Shown here piece by piece: positions 1-8,841 of a stretch of 43,494 bases of DNA; within the stretch, counting starts at the first letter, position 1; every line of letters starts with the position of its first letter. The translations under genes and the position numbers were made by a program. The DNA is taken from assembly GCA_030039035.1 (NCBI GenBank), contig JASHQQ010000103.1, forward strand, positions 1-43,494. The letters run 5' to 3'. Under the pieces are notes generated by a model that did not search any database, was not told the DNA's origin, and was given only the letters and a program-made list of their open reading frames with translations. Origin of the DNA: Acidobacteriaceae bacterium. Lineage in GTDB: Bacteria > Acidobacteriota > Terriglobia > Terriglobales > Acidobacteriaceae.

Positions 1-665
1 GATGTTCCATCCGAAATCTGCGAGACGGTCCAGCCGCACGGAATGGCAAAGCTGCCGGTGGTTCCCGGAGGGCTGACGCCCCGAACCGGAGGACCCGACG
101 GCAGGCCCGTGGCGGTATTCGGAGGATAGCAAGTGACGTTGCTCAAAACGCCGGTGGCGGTTACGTCCATCGGCACCTTGACTTGCGCGTAATTTGAGAG
201 CGTGCCGCTCGGACTGACCGAGGCGATGCCAACCACGCCGCCGGGGCCGTATTCGCCGTCCTGGCTGACCAGCAGGTACTTGCCATCCGGCGTGTAGGCG
301 ATGCCGGTGCTGCTGCCGTCCGGATCGCCGGAAGGTTCGAAGGTCTGCAGAATGGCGCCGGTTGTGGTGCTGAACACCTCGACGGCTTTCCCATTGGACC
401 CATGCGTGCCCATTACCATGACGGCCGCGGTTCCATTGCCGGTGGGGTTGAGCGCGATAGCCTTGGCGCGGACTTCGATCCCAAGGTTGACCTGGGTGCC
501 GGCGGGAGTGATGATTGTGCCGTCGCTGACGACGAACGTGCCGTTCGTCTGCGGGCCGGCCTGGTAGGTCGGGAACTCTGTGGACTGAGCGAGCGCCGGA
601 ATGCCCAGCGCTGCCGCCAACAGGCCGGCGAACACACGGCTGATCCGTAAATCATTTCCAGACAT
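1..665 (-). CDS. secreted YncE/YVTN-like beta-propeller protein (5' part; C-terminus outside window)
   Basis: This reading frame is open to the left edge and shows 221 codons from an ATG at 665-663. It is preceded by an AAGGAG ribosome-binding site about 9 bases away. Residues 1-27 form a signal peptide (basic start, hydrophobic core, PALAQ end). The mature part has propeller-blade features: a Gly/Thr-rich strand, the segment AYTPDGKYLLVSQDG near residue 115, and repeated VFSTTTG-type strands. This resembles YncE-like secreted proteins, some of which continue into a phosphoesterase domain. Whether this one does cannot be seen because the C-terminus is missing. It is separated from the next minus-strand gene by 323 bases, so it is probably a separate transcript. 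The exported propeller call is reasonably sure; the substrate is unknown. Confidence 0.75.
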   Translation of the reverse strand, partial: MSGNDLRISRVFAGLLAAALGIPALAQSTEFPTYQAGPQTNGTFVVSDGTIITPAGTQVNLGIEVRAKAIALNPTGNGTAAVMVMGTHGSNGKAVEVFSTTTGAILQTFEPSGDPDGSSTGIAYTPDGKYLLVSQDGEYGPGGVVGIASVSPSGTLSNYAQVKVPMDVTATGVLSNVTCYPPNTATGLPSGPPVRGVSPPGTTGSFAIPCGWTVSQISDGT

Positions 666-988
666 CTTTCGTTCTCCTTTTTGCTTGGGGTGTCTTTCCT
701 CGCGCAACCTGAACCGGTGGCGCAGCGACCGACGGCTAAAGAAAGCGGAACTCTTGTTGAACAAGGAGGACTGGTTGGGAAAAGAGACGATAAAACGTCA
801 GATCAGCAATTCCGCGCTTCGCTTGACAATCGACATGGGAAGTGTTGGAAAGGGAAACATGAGACTGCCCCATGCCCTCTCCTCAATTGCCGAATGCGAT
901 CCGGCGCAGAACGCGGACCAATTGCAAGCCCGTGCAAAGTCTAATGAAGCGGAAATGACGCCGGCATGGCGCGAGGATTACAGTTTTG
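666..988. other. intergenic region
   Basis: There is no convincing gene here. It must hold the promoter of the YncE-like gene on the minus strand, but I could not identify a clear -10/-35 pair. A plus-strand ATG at 859 has a good purine-rich leader (GGAAAGGGAAAC) and opens 54 codons. That frame runs into the 3' end of the kinase gene and has no recognisable content. Confidence 0.4.
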
Positions 989-2440
989 TTATCGCTTTGC
1001 AGCCGTGTGAATGCGCAGCGTGACGGTCGTTCCCTGGCCGGCCCGGCTGCTGATCTCCGCGCTGCCGCCGTGGAGCGTCATGATGCTCTGCACGATCGCA
1101 AGGCCAAGTCCGGTGCCGCCCGAATTCTGGGAGCGCGAGGGATCGACGCGAAAGAAGCGGTCGAATACCCTGGGCAGTGCCTCGGCGGGAATGCCGCTGC
1201 CCGTGTCGCGAACCTCGATGCGCATCTCCGGCCCGGTGGCAGTGGCCGCCAGGATGACCGAACCGCCTTCCGGCGTGTGCGCAATCGCGTTGGAAACCAG
1301 GTTGCTCACGGCCCGCAGCATCAGGGATCGATCCAGGCTCGCGGTCACGGCCCTGGCCGGTTCGACCGCGGTCAGCGAAATTCCCGCGTCCGCCGCCGAG
1401 GCTTCGTAGTAATCGCGCACGGTGGTCAGCAGCTCCCCGGCGTCCACTTTTTCCAGGCGCAGCTCCGTCAACGGGCTCTCCGCGCGGGCCAGAAACAGCA
1501 AGTCGCCGATCAGTTCCGAAAGCCGGACCGTTTCTTCCAGCGAGGACTCCAGCACATCGCGGTACTCATCGACCGTCCGCGCACGGGCAAGAGCCACCTC
1601 GGCTTCGCCGCGAATGTTGTTGACCGGGGTCCTCAGGTCGTGAGCGATATCGGCCGAAAATCTGGAGATGCGCTCGAAGGATTCTTCCAGACGGTCGAGC
1701 ATCTCATTGAAAGTTCCGGCCAGCGACGCCAGTTCCGACGGGTAGCCTTCCGCGCCGATCCGTTCGCGCAGATTGGTCGATGTGATTCTCCGCGCCGTTG
1801 CGGCGATCTGTTCGACGGGGCGAATGCCGTGGCGCGCGATCCGGTATCCCGCCAACGGGAAAAGAACCGACGTGATCGACAGGATGGCCCAGAACCAGAG
1901 ACGGTAGCGAGCCAGCAGCTCTTCTTCCTGCGAAATGTCGATGGCGATCTCAATCGTATCGCTGTGCGCGGGCGGCGTGCCCACTTCGGCCGGTGCGCTG
2001 GCGATCCGGAAAGGCCTGCCATTTTTCCCCGCCATCGAGATCGAACGTCCGGGACGGCTCCGCGTCCGGTTCGCAAGCCCGGCGAGATCCAGTTGTTCGG
2101 CCATGCCCGGCGTGGTCAGGATGGGCGCGCCGCGATCGTCGAGAAGGCGAATGTAAAACTGCTGGTAGCGGCGCGCCGCGGACTCGAGTTCGATCTCTTC
2201 GCGCAGCCCGTCCTCGTCGTTCGGGCGCTCCCGCAACATGGTGCGCAGCACATGCAGCTTGTCGTCCAAAAAGAGCTGCGTGCTCCTTTCCAGCTCCGCC
2301 CGCAGCACGAGGTAAAGGCTGACCGTGCCCAGAAGCAGGAGCAACAGGCCTGCGAACGTGTAGGCTGCCGTCAGGCGAAAGGCCAGGGTCCTGCGCTGCC
2401 GCGCCGCGGCCGGCGGGCTACCGTTCGGCTTCGAGAACAT
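989..2440 (-). CDS. sensor histidine kinase, CusS/CopS-like
   Basis: This is a 483-residue membrane histidine kinase. Transmembrane segments lie near residues 24-46 and 182-198 and bracket a periplasmic sensor region of about 135 residues. A HAMP-like region follows (about 200-255). The H-box [15 protein letters not shown] carries the phospho-accepting His267. The N-box (NLVSNAIAH, 380-388), G1 (DTGSGIP, 412-418) and G2 (GGTGLGL, 441-447) are all present. RVDPSRS just before G2 is typical of the heavy-metal kinase family (CusS, CopS, SilS). It overlaps the regulator gene by 23 bases, so translation is probably coupled. The actual signal is not shown: no copper-efflux genes are nearby, and the neighbouring output genes are an Oar-like receptor and a small secreted protein. 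Confidence 0.92.
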   Translation of the reverse strand: MFSKPNGSPPAAARQRRTLAFRLTAAYTFAGLLLLLLGTVSLYLVLRAELERSTQLFLDDKLHVLRTMLRERPNDEDGLREEIELESAARRYQQFYIRLLDDRGAPILTTPGMAEQLDLAGLANRTRSRPGRSISMAGKNGRPFRIASAPAEVGTPPAHSDTIEIAIDISQEEELLARYRLWFWAILSITSVLFPLAGYRIARHGIRPVEQIAATARRITSTNLRERIGAEGYPSELASLAGTFNEMLDRLEESFERISRFSADIAHDLRTPVNNIRGEAEVALARARTVDEYRDVLESSLEETVRLSELIGDLLFLARAESPLTELRLEKVDAGELLTTVRDYYEASAADAGISLTAVEPARAVTASLDRSLMLRAVSNLVSNAIAHTPEGGSVILAATATGPEMRIEVRDTGSGIPAEALPRVFDRFFRVDPSRSQNSGGTGLGLAIVQSIMTLHGGSAEISSRAGQGTTVTLRIHTAAKR

Positions 2441-3092
2441 ATCCGGCGCCGCGTACCGTGTGAATCAGCTTGATGGGGAAGGGATCGTCCACCTTGCTGC
2501 GCAACCTTCGCACGTTCACGTCCACAACGTTGGTATCGCTGTCGAAGTTCATATCCCAGACCGATTCGGCGATCAGCGTCCGCGATAGCACCTCGCCGGC
2601 GCGCCGCGCCAGCAGCGTCAGCAGCAGAAACTCCCTGGAAGTGAGGTCGAGCCTCTGCCCCGCGCGCGTAGCGCGGTGCCGCAACAGGTCGATCTCGAGG
2701 TCGGCCATGCGGATCGTCTCCTGCCGGCGCGGCGTCGACCGGCGCAGCAGCGAGCGCACCCGCGCCAGAAGCTCGGAGAACGCGAACGGCTTCACCAGAT
2801 AGTCGTCGGCTCCCAGCTCGAAGCCGCGAACGCGCTCGTGCACGGCGTCCCGCGCCGTGAGCATCAGGACCAGCGTCTTTCGCCCGGCCTCGCGCAGCCG
2901 CGCTAACACGTGCCATCCGTCCAGAGCCGGAAGCATCACGTCGAGAACGATGAGGTCGAATTCGCCTTCCCGGGCGAGATGCAGACCTTCCGGGCCTTCG
3001 GAAGCTACGTCCACGACGTAACCGGCCTCGCCGAGTCCCTTCTTCAGGAATCGGGCCGTCTTTTCCTCGTCTTCGATAACCAGGATCTTCAT
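2418..3092 (-). CDS. response regulator, OmpR/PhoB family (CusR-like)
   Basis: This is a 224-residue two-component regulator and the partner of the overlapping kinase. The receiver domain (1-115) has the acidic pocket E8-D9, the phospho-acceptor Asp51 (LIVLDVMLP), Thr79 and Lys101 (LVKPF). The C-terminal winged helix (about 125-222) includes [20 protein letters not shown] and the end RGAGYVLE, which are standard for OmpR/PhoB. Its length is exactly typical. The gene lies 35 bases after the small secreted protein and 4 genes in total share this strand, which suggests one transcript beginning at the receptor. Such regulators usually bind direct repeats near their own operon; I could not pick out the site. 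Confidence 0.95.
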   Translation of the reverse strand: MKILVIEDEEKTARFLKKGLGEAGYVVDVASEGPEGLHLAREGEFDLIVLDVMLPALDGWHVLARLREAGRKTLVLMLTARDAVHERVRGFELGADDYLVKPFAFSELLARVRSLLRRSTPRRQETIRMADLEIDLLRHRATRAGQRLDLTSREFLLLTLLARRAGEVLSRTLIAESVWDMNFDSDTNVVDVNVRRLRSKVDDPFPIKLIHTVRGAGYVLEAER

Positions 3093-3127
3093 TGCCGGCT
3101 CGGGTTCATCGCTCCGACGAAAAACAT

Positions 3128-3604
3128 CTATTGCTGGCGCAGAAAAATGAGAATCTGCTTCCCGCCATCATCGCGTTCGCGGATTCTCTTGAGCGTCACG
3201 CCATTCTCGATCAGGGTCCACGTCTCTTTCGAACGGAGAATGCGACCGTCTTCGTGTTCCTCGATCGAAAAGATGAGGCTCGCATCCTTCCGGGTCACCG
3301 CTGTATGGAATTCGTCTCCGTCTGTTCCCGTCGATACGGAGACTTCGCCATCGGTCGTGTACTTCTGCATTGCATGCCGCGGGTTTCGCGAACCGTGCGT
3401 CAGTGTCGTTTCAACCGTGAGTTCGGGATCGCGATGCTCGATACGCAGCGTCACATCGCCGTTGCGTTTTGGCTGGCAACGATCGTTGTCCTGCTTCCAC
3501 AAGCCCGAGAAATCCGGAGCAGCCTGTGGCCAGGCAGCAACGGGGATCGCGGCCAGGAGCAGGATGCCCCGGCGAATTCGCAGACTGCGATGTGTCCTCT
3601 CCAT
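3128..3604 (-). CDS. small secreted protein of unknown function
   Basis: This protein has 158 residues with an N-terminal signal sequence (two Arg clusters, then [16 protein letters not shown]). The mature part begins [11 protein letters not shown]. This opening is common in small exported acidobacterial proteins and suggests a lipocalin-like or other antiparallel beta fold: alternating charged and hydrophobic strands such as [33 protein letters not shown]. No catalytic motif is visible. It sits between the receptor (42-base gap) and the regulator (35-base gap), so it is probably co-transcribed. A periplasmic partner or sensor accessory for the kinase is possible but is only inferred from position. 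Confidence 0.75.
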   Translation of the reverse strand: MERTHRSLRIRRGILLLAAIPVAAWPQAAPDFSGLWKQDNDRCQPKRNGDVTLRIEHRDPELTVETTLTHGSRNPRHAMQKYTTDGEVSVSTGTDGDEFHTAVTRKDASLIFSIEEHEDGRILRSKETWTLIENGVTLKRIRERDDGGKQILIFLRQQ

Positions 3605-3646
3605 GGTCTGCCCTGATTTCTTTCAGACTCGGTCCGCCAGTCGGCC

Positions 3647-6600
3647 TCAGAATTCGAACCTCAGCGCGAACTGGATCTCGCGCGGCGTCCCCGACCCCAC
3701 CGGGGTGATTGGATTGACGATGCTGGTGTTCAGGTTCACCGTGGTGGAGATGCCAAACCCTGCCGGACAGCCTGTAGCCGATGGAGCCAAAAGGTTACAC
3801 GTCGCATTCGGCTGACCCAACTGCGGATGATTAAAGACGTTGAAGAACTCCGAGCGGAATTCCAGCCGCCCGCGCTCCCACAGCGGAAACGTCTTGCCCG
3901 CGCCGAGATCGACCTGCCATGTGCCCGGCCCGCGCACGAGATCGCGAGGAGCGGTACCGAAGGCTCCGGCCGGGTAGTTGAACGCCGCCGGGTTGATCCA
4001 CTCCGCAACGGTTCTGCCGCCGGGCGGGGTGAGCGAAACACCCGGAACCAGGTCGGGCCGCTCCGTGCCGGAGGCCCCATCCGGCGCGGTGTAGCTGGAG
4101 GGCATCAGCACGTTGACCGGGAAGCCGCTGCGCGCCAGCGCCGTCGTGGTCAGTTCCCAGTTGCCGGCGATGGTGCCGGCGATGCCGCGCTGGTTCAGCA
4201 TGGGCTTGCCCAGGCCGAAGGGCAGCTCGTAGACCGCGTTGCCATTCACCACATTCCGGGCGTCCCAGGCGCCGCTGGCGCGATCGCACGACAGACACAA
4301 GGGATTCTGCGGGTCAATCTCGTCACCATCTCCACTGCCGTTGGAGCCGTTGTCGATCTCGTGCGACCAGGTGTAATTGGCCGCCACCAGCAGGCCGTTG
4401 GAAAACGGACGCCGCAATCCCGCGGAAAGACCGTTGTACGAGCTCATGCCGATGGAGCCGCGCCAGCCGATGGCGGGAGCAAAGGCCGGATATTGCGCAA
4501 CCCCGGTCGCCGGATCGATCAGGTTCACCACGTTGGTCTCGAGCAGATGCACGCCGTGGCTTCCGAGATAAGAGAGCGTGCCCACGAAGCTCGCCGGCAG
4601 CTCCTGCTGCGCCGAAAGGCTCCATTGCTCCACGTAGGTGTCCTTGCGGTCCCGTTGCTCGGCATTGGGCGAGAGGGATCCGGCGCCGAATCCGCAGTTG
4701 CCGGCACCGCTGACGACGACGGGGCCGGGGCAGTTGCCGGCTGCGGAGCTTCCGGTATAGGAAAGCGGTGAGCTCGAGCTGCTGGTCGCCGCATAGGAGG
4801 GGACTTCGTTCTTGGCGGGCAAATTCTGATCGTCGAGCTGTCCGTCTTCGTGATACATTCCGAATCCGCCGCGAAGCACCGTCTGGCCGGCCCTGTACGG
4901 CGTCCAGGCGAAGGCGACACGGGGATCGGCATCGCCGTAGTTCTGCTGGCCGAAGCTGGCGCCGACGCCGCAGAATCCCTGCGGCCCGCAGGTGGCGAAA
5001 TCGAACGGGTTGGCCCTCCCGTTCTCCTCGGAGAATATCTGGAAGACGGTGTAGCGCAGGCCCAGATTCAGGGTGAGGTTGGGCCGCCACTTGAACTCAT
5101 CCTGCGCGTAGCCGATGGTATCGGTCTTGCGCAAGTGGTTGACCGGCAGGGCGCCTGACAGGCTGGCCTTTCTCACCTCGTTCGCCGCCAGGCTCTCCAC
5201 GGTGGAGAACGTAATCTTTCCGTGTTCTCCGTATTCCTGGTTGAGCTGAATGTAGCGGACCTCGGCGCCGGCCTTGAAGGTGTGCCGGTCGTGAACCCAG
5301 GTCAGGTTGTCGATCCCGGAAAACGAGTTGCCCACGTAGACGCTGGCGTAATCGTAGTTCTCGGTCACAAATCCCGGCGCGGGGCCCGTCGAAACTGCGA
5401 TCTGATAAATGATCCCGGAGTCACTGAAGTTGTACTGGTTGTCGGTGGAGCGATTGAATCCGAATTTGTCCTCGTTGACCAGGTGGGGATTGAAGACGTG
5501 CAGCAATTCCAGTTCGCCGTTGACCGGGGCCGAGACCCTCTGCTCAAGGTCCGTCGCGGCAGCCGACAGCGGCTGTGTATCGACCGACCGGTCGTAGTTG
5601 AAGCGCATGAACCCCGTAGTCTTGTTGGAGAACCGCTGGTCGAGCCGCAGCATCGCCGAGCTCTCGTTGGCCACCTGCGTGCATGCGCAGGTCAACAGGT
5701 CGACGTTCGGGTCGCTGGTCGCCGTCAGGATTTCTCCCGGTCCGGCTGACGGGTAGGCGTTGATGATCGCGTACACCGGCGAGGAACTCGGAACCGTCCG
5801 GCGGAACGCCGGGCTCGGCACGTCGCCGCTTACCGGATAACCCCAGTTCTGGCGGTAGGCCTCGGAAGCGAGGAAGAAAAACGTCTTGTCGTGCACAATG
5901 GGTCCGCCGACCGATCCGCCGAACTGATTGAGGCGAAGAGGTTGCTGCGATTCGCCGTTGGAGGCCCATTCTGGCTCGGGCGCGTCGAAGTAGTCGTTGC
6001 GCAGGAATTCGAAAAGACGCCCGTGGAACTGGTTGGTGCCGGAAGGCGAAGTAACGTCCAGTTGCGCGCCGCCCGTCCCGCCTTCCTCGGCGGTGGCCAT
6101 CAGCGAATCGACCCGGAACTCCGTGATCGCGTCCAGCGGAATGGAGAGCCGCACCCACGCGCGCTGTGTCTGATTCACGATGTTGGTCGCGTCGACGCCG
6201 TCGTAGGTGAAGTTGCTGTCATCCAGGCCGCGACCGGCAAACCGGACCGATCGCTGGTTGCTTCCGCCGGTATCGATGGCGCCCGGAACATAGGCCGACA
6301 GCCCCGACCAGTCGCGGCCGTTCAGGGGCAGTTCGTCTGCCTGCTCTCTCTCGATCAAGCCGGTCACGGCGCTGGTGTTGCCATCGATCAGCGCCGAACT
6401 GGCTGAAACCTGTACGTGCTCCTCGCCGCCCGATACCTGCAGCGTCGCATCCAGCGTGCGCGTACGGCCGATGACCTGCTCCACATCGACGAACTCGAGC
6501 TTCTGGAAGCCCTGGTGATCAATCGTCACCGTATATACTCCCACAGGCAGCTCTGGAATAACATAGCTGCCGTCGGAGGATGAATCGGTATCGCGCCGCA

Positions 6601-6814
6601 GCCGGGTCGAGTTCTGCACGGCCGTGATATGCGCTTCTGCCAGCACACGGCCCGTGGAATCGGTGACCGTGCCGCTCAATACGCTCCGGTCGATTTGCGC
6701 GAAGGACGAAGCGGCGAGAAAAAACGCCGCGCTCAATCCCAGGAATGCATGCAGCCTTCGAAGCCCGGCAGGCCTTCCGGGAAGCTGGAGGTTCTCCTTC
6801 AACTCATGACGCAT
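3647..6814 (-). CDS. Oar-like TonB-dependent outer-membrane receptor with carboxypeptidase-regulatory domain
   Basis: This large outer-membrane beta-barrel protein has about 1055 residues. The start was placed at the ATG at 6814, which follows GGGGGACACG and gives a clean signal peptide (FLGLSAAFFLAASSFAQ). Longer in-frame starts at 6844 and 6886 exist. After the signal comes a carboxypeptidase-regulatory-like Ig domain (VLSGTVTDSTGRVLAEAHITA through YVIPELPVGVYTVTID). A plug-like region follows (ELPLNGRDW, DGVDATN), then SGTNQFHGRLFEFLRND and FGGSVGGPI, the hallmark of Oar-like receptors. The barrel ends in REIQFALRFEF with a C-terminal Phe, as outer-membrane proteins do. It is the first gene of the minus-strand cluster with the small protein and the CusRS-like pair. 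Its ligand is unknown; this family is heavily expanded in Acidobacteriota. Confidence 0.9.
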   Translation of the reverse strand: MRHELKENLQLPGRPAGLRRLHAFLGLSAAFFLAASSFAQIDRSVLSGTVTDSTGRVLAEAHITAVQNSTRLRRDTDSSSDGSYVIPELPVGVYTVTIDHQGFQKLEFVDVEQVIGRTRTLDATLQVSGGEEHVQVSASSALIDGNTSAVTGLIEREQADELPLNGRDWSGLSAYVPGAIDTGGSNQRSVRFAGRGLDDSNFTYDGVDATNIVNQTQRAWVRLSIPLDAITEFRVDSLMATAEEGGTGGAQLDVTSPSGTNQFHGRLFEFLRNDYFDAPEPEWASNGESQQPLRLNQFGGSVGGPIVHDKTFFFLASEAYRQNWGYPVSGDVPSPAFRRTVPSSSPVYAIINAYPSAGPGEILTATSDPNVDLLTCACTQVANESSAMLRLDQRFSNKTTGFMRFNYDRSVDTQPLSAAATDLEQRVSAPVNGELELLHVFNPHLVNEDKFGFNRSTDNQYNFSDSGIIYQIAVSTGPAPGFVTENYDYASVYVGNSFSGIDNLTWVHDRHTFKAGAEVRYIQLNQEYGEHGKITFSTVESLAANEVRKASLSGALPVNHLRKTDTIGYAQDEFKWRPNLTLNLGLRYTVFQIFSEENGRANPFDFATCGPQGFCGVGASFGQQNYGDADPRVAFAWTPYRAGQTVLRGGFGMYHEDGQLDDQNLPAKNEVPSYAATSSSSSPLSYTGSSAAGNCPGPVVVSGAGNCGFGAGSLSPNAEQRDRKDTYVEQWSLSAQQELPASFVGTLSYLGSHGVHLLETNVVNLIDPATGVAQYPAFAPAIGWRGSIGMSSYNGLSAGLRRPFSNGLLVAANYTWSHEIDNGSNGSGDGDEIDPQNPLCLSCDRASGAWDARNVVNGNAVYELPFGLGKPMLNQRGIAGTIAGNWELTTTALARSGFPVNVLMPSSYTAPDGASGTERPDLVPGVSLTPPGGRTVAEWINPAAFNYPAGAFGTAPRDLVRGPGTWQVDLGAGKTFPLWERGRLEFRSEFFNVFNHPQLGQPNATCNLLAPSATGCPAGFGISTTVNLNTSIVNPITPVGSGTPREIQFALRFEF

Positions 6815-7143
6815 CGTGTCCCCCAACGAAAAAATCGGATTCATTCGCGAATGTTTGGCTGTCGCGCAGCGCAGCGCTTCGGCCACCGGCCATTCGGCCG
6901 CTCGACGGGCTCATTTCAACGCAATCTGCAAACTCAGGTTGTCGGCATTGAAAAACACGGATCCGGCTTCCCGCTGAATATGGAGAGCGCCTTCGTACTC
7001 TCCCGCAGCGGGCTTGCGAGCGTAGCCCATGGTGCGAGGTTTCGATCGGACTCACAGAAGGCCAGGTGTCAGAGCGATCCGGGGGACACCTCGATTCCAT
7101 TAGATGACAATTGTGTAATCTCGCGTTGTTATCTGCGGGTCAC

Positions 7144-7156
7144 ACTTAAGTTAAGT
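7144..7156. promoter_or_regulatory. 13-bp palindrome, possible operator
   Basis: ACTTAA-G-TTAAGT is a perfect six-base inverted repeat around one central base. It lies in the A+T-rich part of the gap, about 330 bases upstream of the receptor start. It is a candidate operator by shape only; no regulator can be assigned. Confidence 0.2.
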
Positions 7157-7274
7157 TCCCATCAATTGTTTATGTCGATCTCCGCGAAACGTGATTCTTG
7201 TGGATGTGCGGGTTCGCCCTCGGGACTGCCATCGTATCCTGCCGGCCACCAATGCACAATTATCCTGCGGGCCG

Positions 7275-7321
7275 CTGCTCCCAAAAGCAGGGGGTCGAGG
7301 GTCCGAATCTCTCCTTTGACA
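7275..7321 (+). other. tRNA-like 3' half (possible tRNA remnant or attachment-site scar)
   Basis: Read on the plus strand this looks like the 3' half of a tRNA. An anticodon-arm-like hairpin CTGC/GCAG holds TCCCAAAA (anticodon CCC would be Gly, but the loop has 8 bases instead of 7). A GGGTC-type variable region ends in C. The T-arm is GAGGG, loop TCCGAAT, CTCTC: a five-pair stem with one G-T wobble, and the loop differs from the usual TTCGAAT by one base. Then come CTTTGAC and A in the acceptor and discriminator positions. No matching 5' acceptor strand (GTCAAAG) or clear D-arm is present upstream, so this is not a working tRNA. Confidence 0.4.
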
Positions 7322-7371
7322 ATATAATCGATGATTTGCATTCACGGATCCGGGACGCAATGCACCGCGCC

Positions 7372-8286
7372 TCACCGCCCCGTGGCGATGTCTTCGGTCA
7401 GACGGCGGATCCGAGACGGCCCTTTGTCGGCGCTGTATGCGCCCGATATCTCCGCATCGATCAGCAAGGCAACCTGGCCCCAGACGTTGGGATCGTTCTC
7501 GATTTCATGGTGGGGTTTGTTGAAAGTGCGCGCGAACCAGGGATAGTTGTCGCAGTTTACACGCTTGCGCCTGTACGACAATTGAAGGTTCCCGATGATT
7601 TCTGTTCGGGAGGCGTCCGAAGCGAAGATTTCCGGTCGTCCCTGAAGAAAGCCTTCCGATTGATAGAAGTTGATCGCGTTTTCCACATTCGGAGGAATAC
7701 GGATTGCCTTCTGGCGGAATTTGCCAACGATGTCGAGCTGAACCGTGAGCAGAACAGGAATGGCGCTGAGTCCCAATTGCCTTGCGAAGGCAGCCGTTTC
7801 GGAGGCTCCCCAACTGTGCCCATAGATGATGATGCGCGCATTCTTCTTCTCCTCGCCGGACAGCACGCCATCCTGATTGGTGTCGAGGAGTCTCGTAACG
7901 TAGCGCAGGGCGCCCTTCCCGTCATGATTGGAGAAGACCTCCGCATGAACATTGGCGCCGTAATGCTCGCGAAGATAGGCGGCAAACAACACCTCGGGAT
8001 GTTTCGGGTCATTCGGATTCGCGAATCCTCCCACAAATCCGACCACGATGACCTGCGCGGGTGATGGCTCCACGAGAGCCATTCGCCCCTGTCGGCAGAC
8101 AAATTGCAGTGCCGCTATGGCCGCAGTTGCTCGTGTCGCGTCGTTGCACACGAATTCGACGGATCGGTCCCCGGAGTTCCTGCTGTCGTCGCGCCCCGAA
8201 TGGACCGCGGAAGCCGCGAATGCGGCGCCCGCGAACAGAAACGAAGCTGCGGCAAACGGCAACCATTTTTTTCCCGGAATTCGCAT
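7372..8286 (-). CDS. secreted alpha/beta-hydrolase-like protein with embedded EF-hand loop
   Basis: From the ATG at 8286 this protein has 304 residues and a signal peptide (MRIPGKKWLPFAAASFLF, then AAFAASA). An ATG at 8301 is an alternative, and the open frame continues far upstream without coding character. A nucleophile-elbow motif GHSWG places a possible catalytic Ser158 after the strand RIIIYGHSWG. Directly before it, residues 135-146 (DTNQDGVLSGEE) form a complete canonical EF-hand loop: D135, N137, D139, V141, S143, E146. A calcium-binding loop so close to the elbow is unusual. The likely fold is an esterase- or lipase-like hydrolase acting outside the cytoplasm. The catalytic acid and His (perhaps in HHEIE near the end) are not certain. 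It is transcribed alone. Confidence 0.65.
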   Translation of the reverse strand: MRIPGKKWLPFAAASFLFAGAAFAASAVHSGRDDSRNSGDRSVEFVCNDATRATAAIAALQFVCRQGRMALVEPSPAQVIVVGFVGGFANPNDPKHPEVLFAAYLREHYGANVHAEVFSNHDGKGALRYVTRLLDTNQDGVLSGEEKKNARIIIYGHSWGASETAAFARQLGLSAIPVLLTVQLDIVGKFRQKAIRIPPNVENAINFYQSEGFLQGRPEIFASDASRTEIIGNLQLSYRRKRVNCDNYPWFARTFNKPHHEIENDPNVWGQVALLIDAEISGAYSADKGPSRIRRLTEDIATGR

Positions 8287-8841
8287 GTTGGGTTCGCGCA
8301 TTCGGCGAAGCCGCTTCGAAGCCGTCCCTGTCCGGGGCGACCCGGCTGCCACGATTGCGCATCGCACCGCGCGATATAGCAGAAGATGCGGTGACGAACC
8401 CGGGGTTCCAGGAATCTGCAAGAACACGCGTGCCTGGGAACGGGTGTTGTACGATCGGTTTCTTTCTCCGCCTGCGGACTCGGCGCTGCGCTTCGCTCGT
8501 TGCATTCGGTCCTGTCCTGTCACCGGGATCCAACCGATGAGCGCTTGCCCTCCTCGCGTGAGTGCTTGCTCCGCTCGCGGGGTTGGCGCGCGGCGGAAGA
8601 TGGATCCGCAGAATTTCGCCGTAAAGTTCAAAAAAAAGGAAACCCGCAAAGCCCAAAAGCATCTTCTCTTCCAAAGAGCGAACGCGGGGCGGTCGTTGGG
8701 AAAAATCCTCTCGGCCAACCGCTCGGGCTTACCTCCAGGTCGTCCACCGGTGGCGGATTCCCCGGTACTGCCACCGGTCGACAAGCAACTCTGAAAGTTC
8801 ATCGGTGCAAGCCTTCAACTTGAACTGCGGAGATCTTCCCC
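8287..8841. other. divergent intergenic region
   Basis: No supported gene was found in 555 bases between two divergent genes. It must carry both promoters. The only strong structure seen is the inverted repeat at 8746-8778. Open frames here are long only because stop codons are rare in G+C-rich DNA. Confidence 0.5.
8746..8778. promoter_or_regulatory. 9-bp inverted repeat upstream of the radical SAM gene
   Basis: ACCGGTGGC at 8746-8754 and GCCACCGGT at 8770-8778 form a perfect inverted repeat with a 15-base loop. Beyond one mismatch, the flanks add three more pairs (GTC/GAC). It ends 63 bases before the start codon and has no T-run, so it is not a classical terminator. It could be an operator or a leader hairpin. 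Confidence 0.35.

Larger units (their letters stand above)
6815..7371. other. intergenic region upstream of the receptor operon
   Basis: No supported gene was found in these 557 bases. They must contain the minus-strand promoter of the receptor operon. They also hold the tRNA-like fragment and the palindrome listed separately. The part from about 7085 to 7215 is visibly richer in A+T than its surroundings. Confidence 0.5.

Noticed and set aside
859..1023. Plus-strand frame of 54 codons with a GGAAAGGGAAAC leader and TTGACA upstream.
   Set aside because: It overlaps the kinase 3' end in antisense, has no recognisable content and no matching -10 element.
7275..7321. A complete functional tRNA-Gly gene.
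   Set aside because: No 5' acceptor strand or D-arm, and the anticodon loop has eight bases.
6629..7327. Plus-strand frame of 232 codons over the receptor start and the tRNA-like fragment.
   Set aside because: It is antisense to the receptor signal region; the rest reads through non-coding DNA without a domain.
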